From the NCBI RefSeq assembly GCF_000016325.1, contig NC_009436.1:3348001-3412000 (forward strand): a stretch of DNA of 64,000 nt, written 5' to 3'. Of this stretch, positions 20,079 through 30,477 are shown piece by piece (position 1 is the stretch's first letter; the number at the start of each line of letters is the position of its first letter). The DNA comes from Enterobacter sp. 638. Lineage in GTDB: Bacteria > Pseudomonadota > Gammaproteobacteria > Enterobacterales > Enterobacteriaceae. The notes under the pieces are model-generated. The model did no database searches. It had not been told where the DNA came from and was given only the letters and a program-made list of their open reading frames with translations. The position numbers and the translations under genes were made by a program.

Positions 20079-21365
20079 CTGGAACACATCTCAACCACCA
20101 CGCTGATCGTTACGCTGATCGTCATGGTGGTCATCTCCGCCTACTTCTCTGGCTCGGAAACCGGCATGATGACGCTAAACCGCTACCGGTTACGTCATCG
20201 TGCGAAGCAAGGCAACCGTGCCGCCCGCCGCGTTGAAAAGCTGCTACGCAAGCCTGACCGCCTGATTAGCTTGGTCTTGATCGGTAATAACCTGGTCAAC
20301 ATTCTGGCTTCTGCGCTGGGCACCATCGTCGGGATGCGTCTTTACGGCAACGCTGGTGTGGCAATTGCCACCGGCGTACTGACATTCGTGGTGCTGGTTT
20401 TCGCCGAAGTACTGCCAAAAACCATCGCCGCGCTCTATCCCGAAAAGGTGGCCTATCCAAGCAGCTTTCTGTTGGGACCGTTGCTGATCCTGATGATGCC
20501 GCTGGTCTGGTTGCTCAACAAAGTGACGCGTCTGCTGATGCGCTTAATGGGCATTAAAGCGGATGTCACCATCAGCAGCGCACTCAGCAAAGACGAACTG
20601 CGCACGCTTGTGAATGAATCACGCTCGCAAATTTCCCGCCGTCACCAGGACATGCTGCTCTCGGTACTGGATCTGGAAAAGATCAGCGTCGACGACATCA
20701 TGGTCCCGCGCAATGAAATTGTCGGTATCGACATCAACGATGACTGGAAAGCGATTGTCCGCCAACTCACGCACTCTCCTCACGGACGCATCGTTCTTTA
20801 TCGAGATTCGCTGGATGACGCCATCAGCATGCTGCGCGTGCGTGAAGCATGGCGACTGATGCAAGAAAAGAAAGAGTTCACCAAAGAGGTGATGCTGCGT
20901 GCGGCTGATGAGATTTATGTCATACCGGAAGGCACGCCGCTCAGTACTCAACTGGTCAAATTCCAGCGAAATAAAAAGAAAGCGGGCCTGGTTGTGAATG
21001 AATATGGCGATATTCAGGGGCTGGTTACCGTGGAAGACATTCTGGAAGAGATCGTTGGCGATTTTACAACGTCCATGTCGCCGTCACTGGCAGAAGAAGT
21101 CACGCCGCAAAACGACGGTTCGGTGCTGATTGATGGCAGCACCAACGTTCGTGAGCTGAATAAAGCGTTTAACTGGCACCTGCCGGAAGAGGACGCGCGC
21201 ACGATTAACGGTATGATTCTGGAAGTGCTGGAAGAGATCCCGGCTGCTGGAACGCGCGTGCGTATCAGCCAGTACGATATTGATATTCTGGATGTGCAGG
21301 AAAATATGATTAAGCAGGTGAAAGTCATTCCGGTCAAACCGCTGCGGGACAGCGTCGCAGAATGA
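20079..21365 (+). CDS. yfjD: YfjD, CorB/CorC (CNNM-type) membrane CBS-domain protein
   Basis: A DUF21 membrane domain (ISAYFSGSETGMMTLNRYRL, four TMs), two CBS domains (DIMVPRNEIVGI, then GLVVNEYGDIQGLVTVEDIL) and a C-terminal CorC_HlyC domain. CNNM/CorB proteins are Mg2+ exporters or sensors; the E. coli protein is uncharacterised. The only in-frame start that keeps TM1 intact and uses the AAGGAG is a CTG at 20079 (LEHISTTTL), giving 428 aa, the E. coli length. The first ATG (20124) would remove 15 residues. Confidence 0.93.
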   Translation: MEHISTTTLIVTLIVMVVISAYFSGSETGMMTLNRYRLRHRAKQGNRAARRVEKLLRKPDRLISLVLIGNNLVNILASALGTIVGMRLYGNAGVAIATGVLTFVVLVFAEVLPKTIAALYPEKVAYPSSFLLGPLLILMMPLVWLLNKVTRLLMRLMGIKADVTISSALSKDELRTLVNESRSQISRRHQDMLLSVLDLEKISVDDIMVPRNEIVGIDINDDWKAIVRQLTHSPHGRIVLYRDSLDDAISMLRVREAWRLMQEKKEFTKEVMLRAADEIYVIPEGTPLSTQLVKFQRNKKKAGLVVNEYGDIQGLVTVEDILEEIVGDFTTSMSPSLAEEVTPQNDGSVLIDGSTNVRELNKAFNWHLPEEDARTINGMILEVLEEIPAAGTRVRISQYDIDILDVQENMIKQVKVIPVKPLRDSVAE

Positions 21366-21370
21366 GAAAT

Positions 21371-21392
21371 CCCCTCTCCGTCGGGAGAGGGG
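21371..21392. terminator. Hairpin between yfjD and grpE
   Basis: Stem CCCCTCTCC / GGAGAGGGG with a short loop between the converging genes. No clear T-run on either side, so a terminator role is only likely. Confidence 0.5.
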
Positions 21393-21399
21393 AAACGGA

Positions 21400-22026
<627 letters not shown>

Positions 22027-22039
22027 CTAACTTCGCTTA

Positions 22040-22067
22040 TTATGGGGATCAGTTTCCGGGATTCAAG
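22040..22067 (-). promoter_or_regulatory. sigma32 promoter of grpE
   Basis: On the minus strand CTTGAA (22067-22062), 14 bp, CCCCATAA (22047-22040). This is close to the ideal heat-shock promoter, in the grpE-nadK intergenic region. Confidence 0.88.
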
Positions 22068-22115
22068 GGAACAAAGCACATTGTCACCATCATTCGGCAC
22101 AAGGACCTCCAGAAA

Positions 22116-22994
22116 ATGAATAATCATTTCAAGTGTATTGGGATTGTCGGGCATCCACGTCATCCAACCGCGCTGACGACACATGAAATGCTATATCGCT
22201 GGCTGTGCGCGAAAGGTTATGAGGTGATGGTTGAGCAGCAAATTGCCCAGGAATTACAGCTCAAAAATGTCAAAACCGGCACGCTGGCGGAAATTGGACA
22301 GCAGGCCGATCTCGCGGTCGTGGTCGGCGGTGACGGCAACATGCTGGGCGCCGCCCGAACGCTGGCCCGCTACGATATTAAGGTTATTGGTATCAATCGC
22401 GGCAACCTGGGTTTTCTGACCGATCTCGACCCTGACAATGCCCATCAACAGCTTGCTGATGTACTTGATGGTCATTATATCAGCGAAAAACGCTTTCTGC
22501 TGGAAGCGCAGGTCTGCCAGCAAGACTGCCAGAAGCGCATCAGCACGGCGATTAATGAAGTTGTGCTGCACCCTGGCAAAGTCGCACACATGATTGAATT
22601 CGAAGTCTATATCGACGAAGTTTTCGCCTTTTCGCAGCGTTCTGATGGGCTAATTATTTCGACCCCTACAGGCTCAACGGCGTATTCCCTTTCTGCGGGC
22701 GGACCGATTCTGACTCCGTCGCTGGACGCGATCACGTTAGTCCCCATGTTCCCGCACACTCTCTCTGCTCGCCCACTGGTGATTAACAGCAGCAGCACTA
22801 TTCGACTGCGCTTTTCACATCGCCGTAACGATCTCGAAATTAGCTGCGACAGCCAGATTGCCCTGCCTATCCAGGAAGGTGAAGACGTGTTAATCCGTCG
22901 TTGCGACTATCATTTGAATCTGATCCACCCAAAAGACTACAGCTATTTCAATACATTAAGCTCAAAACTCGGCTGGTCGAAAAAATTGTTCTAA
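22116..22994 (+). CDS. nadK: NAD kinase
   Basis: Phosphorylates NAD+ to NADP+ with ATP. 292 aa as in E. coli. Signature motifs: [11 protein letters not shown] (GGDGN) and [17 protein letters not shown]. Start follows GGACCTCCAGAAA. Divergent from grpE. Confidence 0.97.
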   Translation: MNNHFKCIGIVGHPRHPTALTTHEMLYRWLCAKGYEVMVEQQIAQELQLKNVKTGTLAEIGQQADLAVVVGGDGNMLGAARTLARYDIKVIGINRGNLGFLTDLDPDNAHQQLADVLDGHYISEKRFLLEAQVCQQDCQKRISTAINEVVLHPGKVAHMIEFEVYIDEVFAFSQRSDGLIISTPTGSTAYSLSAGGPILTPSLDAITLVPMFPHTLSARPLVINSSSTIRLRFSHRRNDLEISCDSQIALPIQEGEDVLIRRCDYHLNLIHPKDYSYFNTLSSKLGWSKKLF

Positions 22995-23014
22995 TTTTTG
23001 CATCCAGTACTTTA

Positions 23015-23052
23015 CTGTATAAAAAACCAGTTTATACTGTATAGAAATACAG
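23015..23052 (+). promoter_or_regulatory. Two LexA (SOS) boxes upstream of recN
   Basis: CTGTATAAAAAACCAG at 23015-23030 and CTGTATAGAAATACAG at 23037-23052 both match CTGT-N8-ACAG closely (first with CCAG at its end). They overlap the likely promoter, and recN begins 28 bases later. Strong SOS control is expected. Confidence 0.9.
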
Positions 23053-23080
23053 TTATGGTTTTTCATACAGGAAAACAATT

Positions 23081-24742
23081 ATGCTGGCACAACTGACCAT
23101 CAGCAACTTCGCCATTGTTCGTGAACTCGAGATCGACTTCCTGAGCGGAATGACGGCCATTACCGGTGAAACCGGTGCGGGTAAATCTATTGCCATTGAT
23201 GCGCTCGGCTTGTGCCTTGGCGGTCGTGCCGAAGGCGATATCGTCCGCTCAGGCGCAAACCGCGCTGATCTCTGCGCGCGTTTCTCCCTTAAAGACACGC
23301 CTGCCGCCCTGCGCTGGCTTGAAGCGAACCAGCTTGAAGATGGACGTGAGTGTTTACTTCGCCGCGTAATCAGTAACGATGGTCGTTCTCGCGGCTTTAT
23401 CAACGGTACTGCGGTTCCGCTTTCCCAACTTCGGGAACTGGGCCAGTTGCTGATCCAAATCCACGGTCAACACGCCCATCAGCAATTGATTAAGCCTGAA
23501 CAGCAAAAGTCCCTTCTCGACGGCTATGCAGGTGAGTATGCGCTCACTCAACTGATGGCTGAGCACTATCGTCAGTGGCACCAAAGCTGCCGCGAGCTGG
23601 CCCAGCACCAACAGCAAAGCCAGGAACGTTTAGCGCGTGCCGAACTGCTGGAGTATCAGCTCAAAGAATTCAATGAATTTCAGCCGCAGTTGGGCGAATT
23701 CGAACAAATCGACGAAGAGTACAAACGGCTGGCGAACAGCGGCCACCTGATTTCAACCAGCCAGCAAGCCTTAAATCTGCTGGCCGATGGTGAAGACGTC
23801 AACCTGCAAAGCCAGCTGTATAGCGTTCGTCAACAGGTGACTGAGTTAGTGGGACTGGACAGTAAACTCTCAAGCGTAATGGAAATGCTTGAAGAAGCGG
23901 CGATTCAGATTTCTGAAGCCAGTGTAGAGCTGCGCCATTATTGTGAGCGTCTGGATCTCGATCCGAATCGTTTGTTTGAACTTGAACAACGCATTTCAAA
24001 ACAGATTTCTCTGGCACGTAAACACCACGTCACCCCGCAAGATTTACCCAATTACCATCAGTCTTTACTGGATGAGCAACAGCAGCTTGACGATCAAGCC
24101 GACTCTCTGGAAACCCTTTCGCTGGCAGCGAATATTCACCATCAGCAGGCGCTGGCCACAGCGAAGCAACTTCATGAGGTACGCCAGCAGTACGCACAGG
24201 AATTGAGTCAGCATATTACCGACAGCATGCACGTATTATCGATGCCACACGGTGTTTTTGCGATCGACGTTAAATTTGAAGAACAGCATCTCACCGCCGA
24301 AGGTGCAGATCGCGTTGAGTTCCGCGTAACGACAAACCCAGGGCAGCCTTTACAGGCGATCTCGAAAGTCGCATCAGGCGGTGAGCTTTCCCGTATCGCT
24401 CTGGCCATCCAGGTGATTACTGCACGTAAAATGGAAACGCCTGCACTCATTTTCGATGAAGTGGATGTCGGGATCAGCGGTCCAACCGCTGCTGTTGTGG
24501 GTAAATTGCTACGCCAGTTGGGTGAATCCACCCAAGTGATGTGCGTCACTCACCTTCCGCAGGTGGCGGGTTGCGGACATCATCATTTCTTTGTGAGTAA
24601 AGAAACGGATGGTGAAATGACAGAAACCCATATGCAGCCGCTTGATAAACGTGCGCGTCTGCAGGAGCTGGCACGACTGCTGGGCGGTAGCGAAGTCACA
24701 CGAAATACGCTCGCAAACGCCAAAGAACTGCTGGCTGCATAA
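23081..24742 (+). CDS. recN: DNA repair ATPase RecN
   Basis: SMC-like protein used in double-strand break repair. 553 aa as in E. coli. N-terminal Walker [13 protein letters not shown], central coiled coils ([19 protein letters not shown]), and a C-terminal ABC signature [13 protein letters not shown] with Walker [14 protein letters not shown]. The two LexA boxes make it an early SOS gene. Confidence 0.98.
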   Translation: MLAQLTISNFAIVRELEIDFLSGMTAITGETGAGKSIAIDALGLCLGGRAEGDIVRSGANRADLCARFSLKDTPAALRWLEANQLEDGRECLLRRVISNDGRSRGFINGTAVPLSQLRELGQLLIQIHGQHAHQQLIKPEQQKSLLDGYAGEYALTQLMAEHYRQWHQSCRELAQHQQQSQERLARAELLEYQLKEFNEFQPQLGEFEQIDEEYKRLANSGHLISTSQQALNLLADGEDVNLQSQLYSVRQQVTELVGLDSKLSSVMEMLEEAAIQISEASVELRHYCERLDLDPNRLFELEQRISKQISLARKHHVTPQDLPNYHQSLLDEQQQLDDQADSLETLSLAANIHHQQALATAKQLHEVRQQYAQELSQHITDSMHVLSMPHGVFAIDVKFEEQHLTAEGADRVEFRVTTNPGQPLQAISKVASGGELSRIALAIQVITARKMETPALIFDEVDVGISGPTAAVVGKLLRQLGESTQVMCVTHLPQVAGCGHHHFFVSKETDGEMTETHMQPLDKRARLQELARLLGGSEVTRNTLANAKELLAA

Positions 24743-24880
24743 ACTTTTTCGGGATCTCAGGGTCATACAGAACAACAAAAACGCCGTCAGACCGGTTTCA
24801 AAGTGGGGCAAGGTCTATTATCATCGGCATATAACATATGAGCCGCGTATTGCTCGGGCCCGAAAAGGAATCAAATCACT

Positions 24881-25222
24881 ATGCGCTGTAAAACGCTGAC
24901 CGCTGTCGCAGCGGTTCTTCTGATGTTGACCGCAGGTTGTTCCACTCTGGAGCGAGTGGTTTACCGTCCTGACATCAACCAGGGGAACTACCTCACACCT
25001 AACGATGTGTCTAAAGTTCGTGTCGGTATGACACAACAGCAGGTCGCTTATGCATTGGGAACCCCGATGATGTCCGATCCATTCGGCACCAATACCTGGT
25101 TCTACGTTTTCCGCCAGCAGCCTGGTCATGAAGGCGTAACGCAGCAGACGCTCACGCTGACCTTCAACAGCAGCGGTGTGTTAACGAACATTGATAACAA
25201 ACCTGCTCTCACCAAAGAGTAA
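24881..25222 (+). CDS. bamE: Outer-membrane assembly lipoprotein BamE (SmpA)
   Basis: Non-essential BAM subunit binding BamD and phosphatidylglycerol. 113 aa. Lipobox MLTAGC (Cys 20). The BamE fold shows [35 protein letters not shown] and [12 protein letters not shown]. Preceded by AAAAGGAAT. Confidence 0.97.
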   Translation: MRCKTLTAVAAVLLMLTAGCSTLERVVYRPDINQGNYLTPNDVSKVRVGMTQQQVAYALGTPMMSDPFGTNTWFYVFRQQPGHEGVTQQTLTLTFNSSGVLTNIDNKPALTKE

Positions 25223-25244
25223 GTTTTCAGAATCGAAAATGCAA

Positions 25245-25272
25245 AAAGGTGCTCATTGAGCACCTTTTTTAT
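25245..25272. terminator. Terminator between bamE and rnfH
   Basis: Perfect 10-bp stem AAAGGTGCTC / GAGCACCTTT with loop ATT, T-run on the plus strand and A-run on the other side. It probably serves both converging genes. Confidence 0.88.
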
Positions 25273-25301
25273 TATCTCTGCTGAGGTTAGCAAAAGAGAT
25301 T

Positions 25302-25589
25302 CTACTTTCCTGCCTTCTCCGCACGCTGACGACGCAGCTCTTTTGGATCAGCAATCAGCGGACGATAAATCTCAACGCGATCCCCATCATTCACCACATC
25401 GCCGAGCTTAACGGGTCGGCTGTAAATACCGACTTTATTCTTAGCCAGGTCAATGTCGCGACGAAGCTCTAGCAAACCCGATGCTCGGATCGCTTCCTCA
25501 ACGGTTGCGCCCTCGTCCAATTTTACCTGCTGCAGATACTGCTTTTCAGGTAATGCGTAAGCGACTTCGACAGCGATCTTACGCGACAC
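25302..25589 (-). CDS. rnfH: RnfH family ubiquitin-like protein
   Basis: 95 aa, beta-grasp fold ([55 protein letters not shown]). Function uncertain; named for association with rnf genes elsewhere. The GTG start (25589) follows AGAGGTTTACA and lies inside the last codons of ratA (11-base overlap), as in E. coli. The ratA-rnfH pair is conserved. Confidence 0.93.
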   Translation of the reverse strand: MSRKIAVEVAYALPEKQYLQQVKLDEGATVEEAIRASGLLELRRDIDLAKNKVGIYSRPVKLGDVVNDGDRVEIYRPLIADPKELRRQRAEKAGK

Positions 25590-26055
25590 TGTAAACCTCT
25601 TTCGCGCGGACAGTAAACGCCTGAACCATATTCGCAGCCAGCTCCTTGAAAATCCGGCCAAACGCCAGTTCAATCAGCTTATTGGTAAATTCAAAGTCCA
25701 AATGGAATTCGATGCGACACGCGTCAGCACTCAGTGGCGTAAATTTCCAGCCACCCATCAGTTTTTTGAAAGGGCCATCGACCAGATGCATCAAAATGCT
25801 CTGGTTGTCCGTCAACGTGTTACGGGTGGTAAACGTTTTACTGATCCCCGCTTTCGAGACGTCTACTGCCGCCGTCATCTGAGTCGGACCGGCCTCCAGC
25901 ACTCGGCTTCCGGTACATCCCGGAATAAACTGTGGATAGGACTTAACGTCGTTCACTAATTGGTACATTTGCTCCACGCTGAACGGAACAAGCGCAGTAC
26001 GGCTAATCTGAGGCATAGCTTTTTCCATGGTCACACAACCAACAAATAATAACAT
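25579..26055 (-). CDS. ratA: RatA, START/coenzyme-Q-binding family protein
   Basis: Described in E. coli as a ribosome-associating inhibitor of 70S formation; the fold is that of Coq10-type polyketide cyclase/START proteins, so a ubiquinone role has also been suggested. 158 aa from ATG 26055, which has AAGGGA upstream; an internal start at [13 protein letters not shown] (26016) gives 145 aa. Motifs: [17 protein letters not shown] and [12 protein letters not shown]. Divergent from smpB. Confidence 0.93.
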   Translation of the reverse strand: MLLFVGCVTMEKAMPQISRTALVPFSVEQMYQLVNDVKSYPQFIPGCTGSRVLEAGPTQMTAAVDVSKAGISKTFTTRNTLTDNQSILMHLVDGPFKKLMGGWKFTPLSADACRIEFHLDFEFTNKLIELAFGRIFKELAANMVQAFTVRAKEVYSVA

Positions 26056-26178
26056 TTATCCCTTGTTAAAAAAACGGCAGCCCTCATCTCGTGCTAAGAT
26101 AGCGCGTTAGACCTCACAGGACGCAGTCGCAATGAGGTTACTTTTTGAAATCAGATGACCTATGGTTTTACGACACTT

Positions 26179-26661
26179 ATGACGAAGAAAAAAGTACATA
26201 AACCTGGCTCGGCCACCATTGCGCTCAACAAGCGTGCCCGCCATGAATATTTCATTGAAGAAGAATTCGAAGCTGGTCTCTCCTTACAGGGCTGGGAAGT
26301 TAAATCCCTGCGTGCGGGGAAAGCCAATATCAGCGACAGCTATGTGATCCTGATTGATGGCGAAGCCTTCCTGTTCGGCGCGAACTTCACGCCGCTGGCT
26401 GTCGCCTCTTCCCACTACGTTTGCGATCCGATTCGCACCCGTAAACTGCTGCTGAATCAGCGCGAGCTGGAATCCCTTTTCGGGCGTATCAACCGTGAAG
26501 GTTACACCGTCGTTGCGCTCTCGCTGTACTGGAAGAACGCCTGGTGCAAAGTCAAAATTGGCGTTGCGAAAGGTAAGAAACAGCATGACAAACGTTCAGA
26601 TCTGAAAGATCGCGAATGGCAGGTCGATAAAGCACGAATCATGAAACATGCAGGGCGTTAA
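26179..26661 (+). CDS. smpB: SsrA-binding protein SmpB
   Basis: Binds tmRNA and delivers it to stalled ribosomes (trans-translation). From [19 protein letters not shown] (26179), 160 aa as in E. coli; the frame is open 8 codons more. OB fold with [19 protein letters not shown] and a basic C-terminal tail [20 protein letters not shown]. About 100 bases before ssrA, with which it works. Confidence 0.97.
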   Translation: MTKKKVHKPGSATIALNKRARHEYFIEEEFEAGLSLQGWEVKSLRAGKANISDSYVILIDGEAFLFGANFTPLAVASSHYVCDPIRTRKLLLNQRELESLFGRINREGYTVVALSLYWKNAWCKVKIGVAKGKKQHDKRSDLKDREWQVDKARIMKHAGR

Positions 26662-26736
26662 CCCCGCGTAAACTTTATACAAATCACAGTGATTTAAGAA
26701 CTTGACGTTCCGGACTGGCATCTCCGTTGGCAGTTC

Positions 26737-26745
26737 TGGTATACT
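26737..26745 (+). promoter_or_regulatory. ssrA extended -10 promoter
   Basis: TGGTATACT, an extended -10 element, lies 15 bases before the mature 5' end of tmRNA. No good -35 is at the normal distance, consistent with a TGn promoter. Confidence 0.7.
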
Positions 26746-26759
26746 GAGTTCAACACATT

Positions 26760-27122
26760 GGGGCTGATTCTGGATTCGACGGGATTTGCGAAACCCAAGG
26801 TGCATGCCGAGGGGCGGTTTGCCTCGTAAAAAGCCGCAAAAAAATAGTCGCAAACGACGAAAACTACGCTTTAGCAGCTTAATACCCTGCTAAGAGCCCT
26901 CTCTCCCTAGCTTCCGCTCTTAAGACGGGGATAAAGAGAGGTCAAACCCAAAAGAGATCGCGCGGATGTCCTGCCTGGGGCTGAAGTGCTAAAACTAATC
27001 AGGCTAGTTCGTTAGTGGCGTGTCTGTCCGCAGCTGGCGTGCGAATGTAAAGACTGACTAAGCATGTAGTACCGAGGATGTAGTAATTTCGGACGGGGGT
27101 TCAAATCCCCCCAGCTCCACCA
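26760..27122 (+). ncRNA. ssrA: Transfer-messenger RNA
   Basis: 363 bases, the same length as E. coli tmRNA. It begins GGGGCTGATTCTGG and ends CAGCTCCACCA, forming the tRNA-Ala-like part. The tag reading frame at 26850-26882 encodes ANDENYALAA and then a stop. The T-arm and acceptor 3' end come from an integrated satellite: the insertion point is here and a degraded second copy of the 3' end lies near 38180. The gene appears intact. Confidence 0.97.
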
Positions 27123-27126
27123 AAAT
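27100..27126. repeat. attL: ssrA 3' end at the left junction
   Basis: TTCAAATCCCCCCAGC and the following bases are the T-arm/acceptor end of tmRNA. An imperfect copy (TTCAGATTCCCCCAGC) lies at 38175-38190. The exact crossover cannot be placed because the right copy is degraded. Confidence 0.75.
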
Positions 27127-27165
27127 CCTTCGAAGATGATTCCAGAGTCATCCGTAGAAGTCCTG

Positions 27166-27200
27166 AAAGCCCGCACGGCGCAAGCCCTGCGGGTTTTTTT
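27166..27200 (+). terminator. ssrA terminator (copy brought by the satellite)
   Basis: Nested stem CCCGCA-CGGC-GCAA-GCCC-TGCGGG (27170-27193) followed by seven T residues. The region 27119-27209 closely resembles 38190-38280, which holds the second copy. Confidence 0.88.
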
Positions 27201-27242
27201 GTGTCTGTACTCGTCCGAGTCGATCCGCCTGAATCCAGTAAA

Positions 27243-27265
27243 AATTGGTACACGTTTAGGTACAC
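27243..27265. repeat. 23-bp direct repeat, left copy (probable integrase arm sites)
   Basis: Contains two GGTACAC words 11 bp apart. An identical 23-bp copy lies at 38098-38120. A 15-bp inverted copy of its first part (AAACGTGTACCAATT) is at 27284-27298, just before int. The layout suggests arm-type binding sites for the integrase or its accessory protein, and possibly autoregulation of int. Confidence 0.75.
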
Positions 27266-27315
27266 GCTATACTGTGGTCCAATAAACGTGTACCAATTAT
27301 GGAAGGGATCCAGAT

Positions 27316-28503
27316 ATGGCGCGGATCACACGCCCCCTAACTAACAACGAAATTCTTAAAGCTAAACCTCGCGAAAAAGACTTTACCCTCCATGATGGGG
27401 ACGGCTTGTTCTTACTCGTCAAAACCTCTGGTAAAAAACTCTGGCGTTTTCGCTACCAGCGACCAAACAGCACCAGCCGTACAAATCTCAGCCTTGGCGC
27501 ATATCCTGCCCTTACGCTTGCAGCAGCCCGTCTGATACGCGATCAGCATTTGTCTCTCTTAGCACAGGACATAGATCCTCAGCAGCAACAAGAAATAGTC
27601 TCAGAACAGCGCCAAATAAAGCTGGACAGCGTTTTCTCTACAGTTGCCGCCAATTGGTTCCAGCTAAAGAGCAAAAGCGTAACACCGGATTATGCAAAAG
27701 ACATTTGGCGCTCATTAGATAAAGACGTGTTCCCTGCTATTGGCGAGATACCAGTTCAAGAGATCAAAGCCAGAACTATTATTGAAGCGCTTGAGCCTAT
27801 CAAAGCGCGTGGAGCACTGGAAACAGTTCGTCGTCTTGTACAGCGTATCAATGAGATTATGATTTATGCGGTAAATACCGGCTTGCTTGATGCCAACCCA
27901 GCGTCAGGGGTTGGAATGGCTTTTGAGAGACCCAAGAAGCAAAATATGCTTACGCTTCGACCAGAAGAATTGCCCAAGCTGATGCGTTCAATAGGCATGT
28001 CAAATCTGTCTGTTCCAACTCGCTGCCTAATCGAATTGCAGCTCCTCACCCTTGTTCGCCCTTCAGAAGCTTCTGGTGCTCGATGGGCAGAGATTGATAT
28101 CGATGCAAAGCTTTGGAAAATCCCAGCAGAACGGATGAAAGCGAAGCGTGAACACATTGTACCTTTATCTCCTCAGGCGTTAGAGATTCTAGAGATTATG
28201 ACGCCTATCAGTGCGCATCGCGAGTATGTGTTTCCAAGCAGGAATGATCCAAAGCAACCCATGAATAGCCAGACGGCTAATGCGGCTATAAAGCGTATTG
28301 GCTATGGAGGCCGTCTAGTTGCACATGGTCTTCGTTCTATCGCAAGTACAGCGATGAATGAGGAAGGATTTAATCCTGATGTTATTGAAGCGGCATTAGC
28401 CCATAGTGATAAAAATGAAGTTCGTCGAGCATATAATAGATCTACATACCTTGAAGCACGGAGAGAACTAATGGATTGGTGGGGTTCAGCCATATACAAA
28501 TAA
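27316..28503 (+). CDS. int: P4-type tyrosine integrase
   Basis: 395 aa site-specific recombinase that inserts and excises the satellite at ssrA. N-terminal DUF4102 arm-binding domain (DFTLHDGDGLFLLVKTSGKK), SAM-like core-binding domain (about residues 100-185), and catalytic domain with Arg in LVRPSEASGARW, HGLRS, LAHS and the nucleophile Tyr near RAYNRSTY. Start ATG preceded by GGAAGGGATCC. Faces into the element, next to attL. Confidence 0.96.
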   Translation: MARITRPLTNNEILKAKPREKDFTLHDGDGLFLLVKTSGKKLWRFRYQRPNSTSRTNLSLGAYPALTLAAARLIRDQHLSLLAQDIDPQQQQEIVSEQRQIKLDSVFSTVAANWFQLKSKSVTPDYAKDIWRSLDKDVFPAIGEIPVQEIKARTIIEALEPIKARGALETVRRLVQRINEIMIYAVNTGLLDANPASGVGMAFERPKKQNMLTLRPEELPKLMRSIGMSNLSVPTRCLIELQLLTLVRPSEASGARWAEIDIDAKLWKIPAERMKAKREHIVPLSPQALEILEIMTPISAHREYVFPSRNDPKQPMNSQTANAAIKRIGYGGRLVAHGLRSIASTAMNEEGFNPDVIEAALAHSDKNEVRRAYNRSTYLEARRELMDWWGSAIYK

Positions 28504-28506
28504 AAC

Positions 28507-28531
28507 AGGCCGAGCATAGAATGCTCGGCCT
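28507..28531. terminator. Terminator between int and the OLD-like gene
   Basis: Perfect 11-bp stem AGGCCGAGCAT / ATGCTCGGCCT with a 3-base loop. The minus-strand side has a GTTTTATTT tail, so it fits termination of the OLD-like gene best. Confidence 0.85.
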
Positions 28532-28537
28532 ACTAAT

Positions 28538-30286
28538 TTAATGCGCCATTATCTCATTTAAATACTTGATAATAGGTACTTTATTTATATCTTGATGTAA
28601 GATGTTTGGCTTTAAAACATCCTTCCAGTACAAGTTAGCATTAAATGGTTTGCTTCTATCACCACTATCCACAAATCGCAAAAAGTCAGGAATACTAGCA
28701 TCCTGGTGAGCTGGTTCAAATGTAACATTATGAGTTCGAAGCAATCCTATATTTCCGTTCATTGTAGAGCAGTCACTCCTATACTGTTCTGAAATTGTTT
28801 TCTGTATTCCAGAATCAAAACCCGCATTGCCGAATTGATCTATGCTAATTATTCCTGCCTTGTCCGTATCACAAATTACATGATACTTAATGTTAAATCT
28901 TGAGAAGATTTTCTGATAAAAAGGAATGTTATTAACAGTACCGCAATTCAATACAAATATAGTTTTATTTGATGGGACCTCTTGTAAAAAAGCTCTAGAT
29001 ATTATTTCTTCTGTCGGTCCCTCAATCAAAAGTACCTCATCAGCATAGAATGACTCACAAATATAAGGGTTGAACCTTAAAACCTCATACATTTCTTGTT
29101 TAAGCTCATCATTTGTAGCAATCCCTTTAGCATCCTTCAAAAATTGATCATTAATTTGATATGATTTAGTTCCGGAAGAGTTATTGACTAATCGTATTAT
29201 CGAAGATTTGGGTTTTGAAAGATCTATCATAGAAGATGAATGCGAGGCGCAAAGTACTTGATATGGAAGGTCTTCTGTACTCACCTGATAAATCAGCTCA
29301 CGAAGTTCTTTCACCATTCTAGGATAGAGAAATAGCTCTGGCTCCTCAAACAGAACCATGTAATCTTTACGACCCTGCCTTCTTTCAAAACGTTCCGCCA
29401 CATCTCTCATCAATAGTAATGTAAATATTGCTGTCCTAATGGTTCCGTGACCTACACTGCTATAGCTTGATGGAATGTTTTCATCAAAATCCCCTTGGCT
29501 ATTTTTTTTCATGAACTCAATTTCAAAATCTCTGCCGAGTTTATTCTCAGTCCATATCACCCTATCTTTTTGATCTTTGAAGCATATAGCAGTATCGCCA
29601 AATATCTTATTGAAATATCCGTTAACTGAACTCTGATAGGTTTCAATTAATTCTGGATCATACATTTTATCTTGTAATTCTTTTATTTTATCTTGAGCTG
29701 CTTTTAATTCCTCAAGGTCTGATGTTTTAAGTGTACTTTCAGCCATCATTTTTAGGATTTCATTGAGGATTTTCTTCGCCTCCTCTTCTGTTGGCATTGC
29801 TTTTATAAATACAGGTTTTGGTAAACAAGATTGGAAGACAGTATGCAAACCAACTGTTGCATACCCAACTTCGTCATATTCACCGTTATCTCCTTTACTA
29901 TAATCATAGGTATAGTTTTTGTCTTCTATTTTAGCTCCGTCTTTTCTCCACACCTTCTTAATTCTTATATAATCATTATTTAAATATTTCTTATAACTTT
30001 CCTTTTGCTTAGGTGCTTTTGCTTCTATTCTTTCTTTATCTAATTCATCAAGCTGAACTTCTAATTCAAATTCAATCGAATTATTACCATCTCGTTTAAA
30101 AAAATCATCAATCATAGGTTTTTCATTACTATAAAAAAACATATATGCTTTTAAAAAAGTTGATTTACCAGCATTGTTTGCTCCGTAAATAAAAAGTGTA
30201 TTAGTATCTTTGAAAATTATTTTATTATTGTCAATACCACCAGAAATGGTTCTAAAGTTATTCACACCAAAAAAAGATATTTTCAT
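28538..30286 (-). CDS. OLD-family ATPase with TOPRIM nuclease domain (candidate phage defence)
   Basis: 582 aa. The N-terminal ABC/SMC-like ATPase has Walker A GANNAGKST (about residues 35-43), a coiled-coil insert (about 165-215), and Walker B VLFEEPELFL with a CASHSS H-loop region. The C-terminal half has TOPRIM elements: LLIEGPTEE (catalytic Glu) and CDTDKAG (DxD). This is the architecture of P2 Old, GajA and other class 1/2 OLD nucleases. No UvrD-like helicase gene is adjacent, so it is not a Gabija pair. Its AT-rich codon use contrasts with the GC-rich P4 genes. It lies between int and cos, the variable slot where P4 satellites carry antiviral genes. Confidence 0.85.
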   Translation of the reverse strand: MKISFFGVNNFRTISGGIDNNKIIFKDTNTLFIYGANNAGKSTFLKAYMFFYSNEKPMIDDFFKRDGNNSIEFELEVQLDELDKERIEAKAPKQKESYKKYLNNDYIRIKKVWRKDGAKIEDKNYTYDYSKGDNGEYDEVGYATVGLHTVFQSCLPKPVFIKAMPTEEEAKKILNEILKMMAESTLKTSDLEELKAAQDKIKELQDKMYDPELIETYQSSVNGYFNKIFGDTAICFKDQKDRVIWTENKLGRDFEIEFMKKNSQGDFDENIPSSYSSVGHGTIRTAIFTLLLMRDVAERFERRQGRKDYMVLFEEPELFLYPRMVKELRELIYQVSTEDLPYQVLCASHSSSMIDLSKPKSSIIRLVNNSSGTKSYQINDQFLKDAKGIATNDELKQEMYEVLRFNPYICESFYADEVLLIEGPTEEIISRAFLQEVPSNKTIFVLNCGTVNNIPFYQKIFSRFNIKYHVICDTDKAGIISIDQFGNAGFDSGIQKTISEQYRSDCSTMNGNIGLLRTHNVTFEPAHQDASIPDFLRFVDSGDRSKPFNANLYWKDVLKPNILHQDINKVPIIKYLNEIMAH

Positions 30287-30477
30287 ATAACTCCCTTAAT
30301 ATGATTAATGCCGTTTGTAGTCAAAAACTCTCACCTAAAAGAATATTAATATCAAATAAAGACAACGCGTGGATATAAGCTAATGTTAATTTTGTGAATA
30401 CATTAGCGATTTATCTGAAAATAAAAGTGACCGCAATCACAATCAAATAGTGAAATCAAAAACAAACACCACATCTG
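30287..30477. other. AT-rich promoter region of the OLD-like gene
   Basis: 190 AT-rich bases upstream of the OLD-like gene. I see no gene. It should hold the promoter of that gene on the minus strand; I cannot fix a single -35/-10 pair. Confidence 0.4.

Noticed and set aside
20124..21365. Start of yfjD at the ATG 20124
   Set aside because: It loses 15 residues of the first membrane helix and leaves the AAGGAG about 50 bases away; the CTG at 20079 fits better, though unusual.
28538..30286. Gabija (GajA-GajB) system
   Set aside because: The OLD-like protein fits GajA architecture, but there is no UvrD-like helicase gene on either side.
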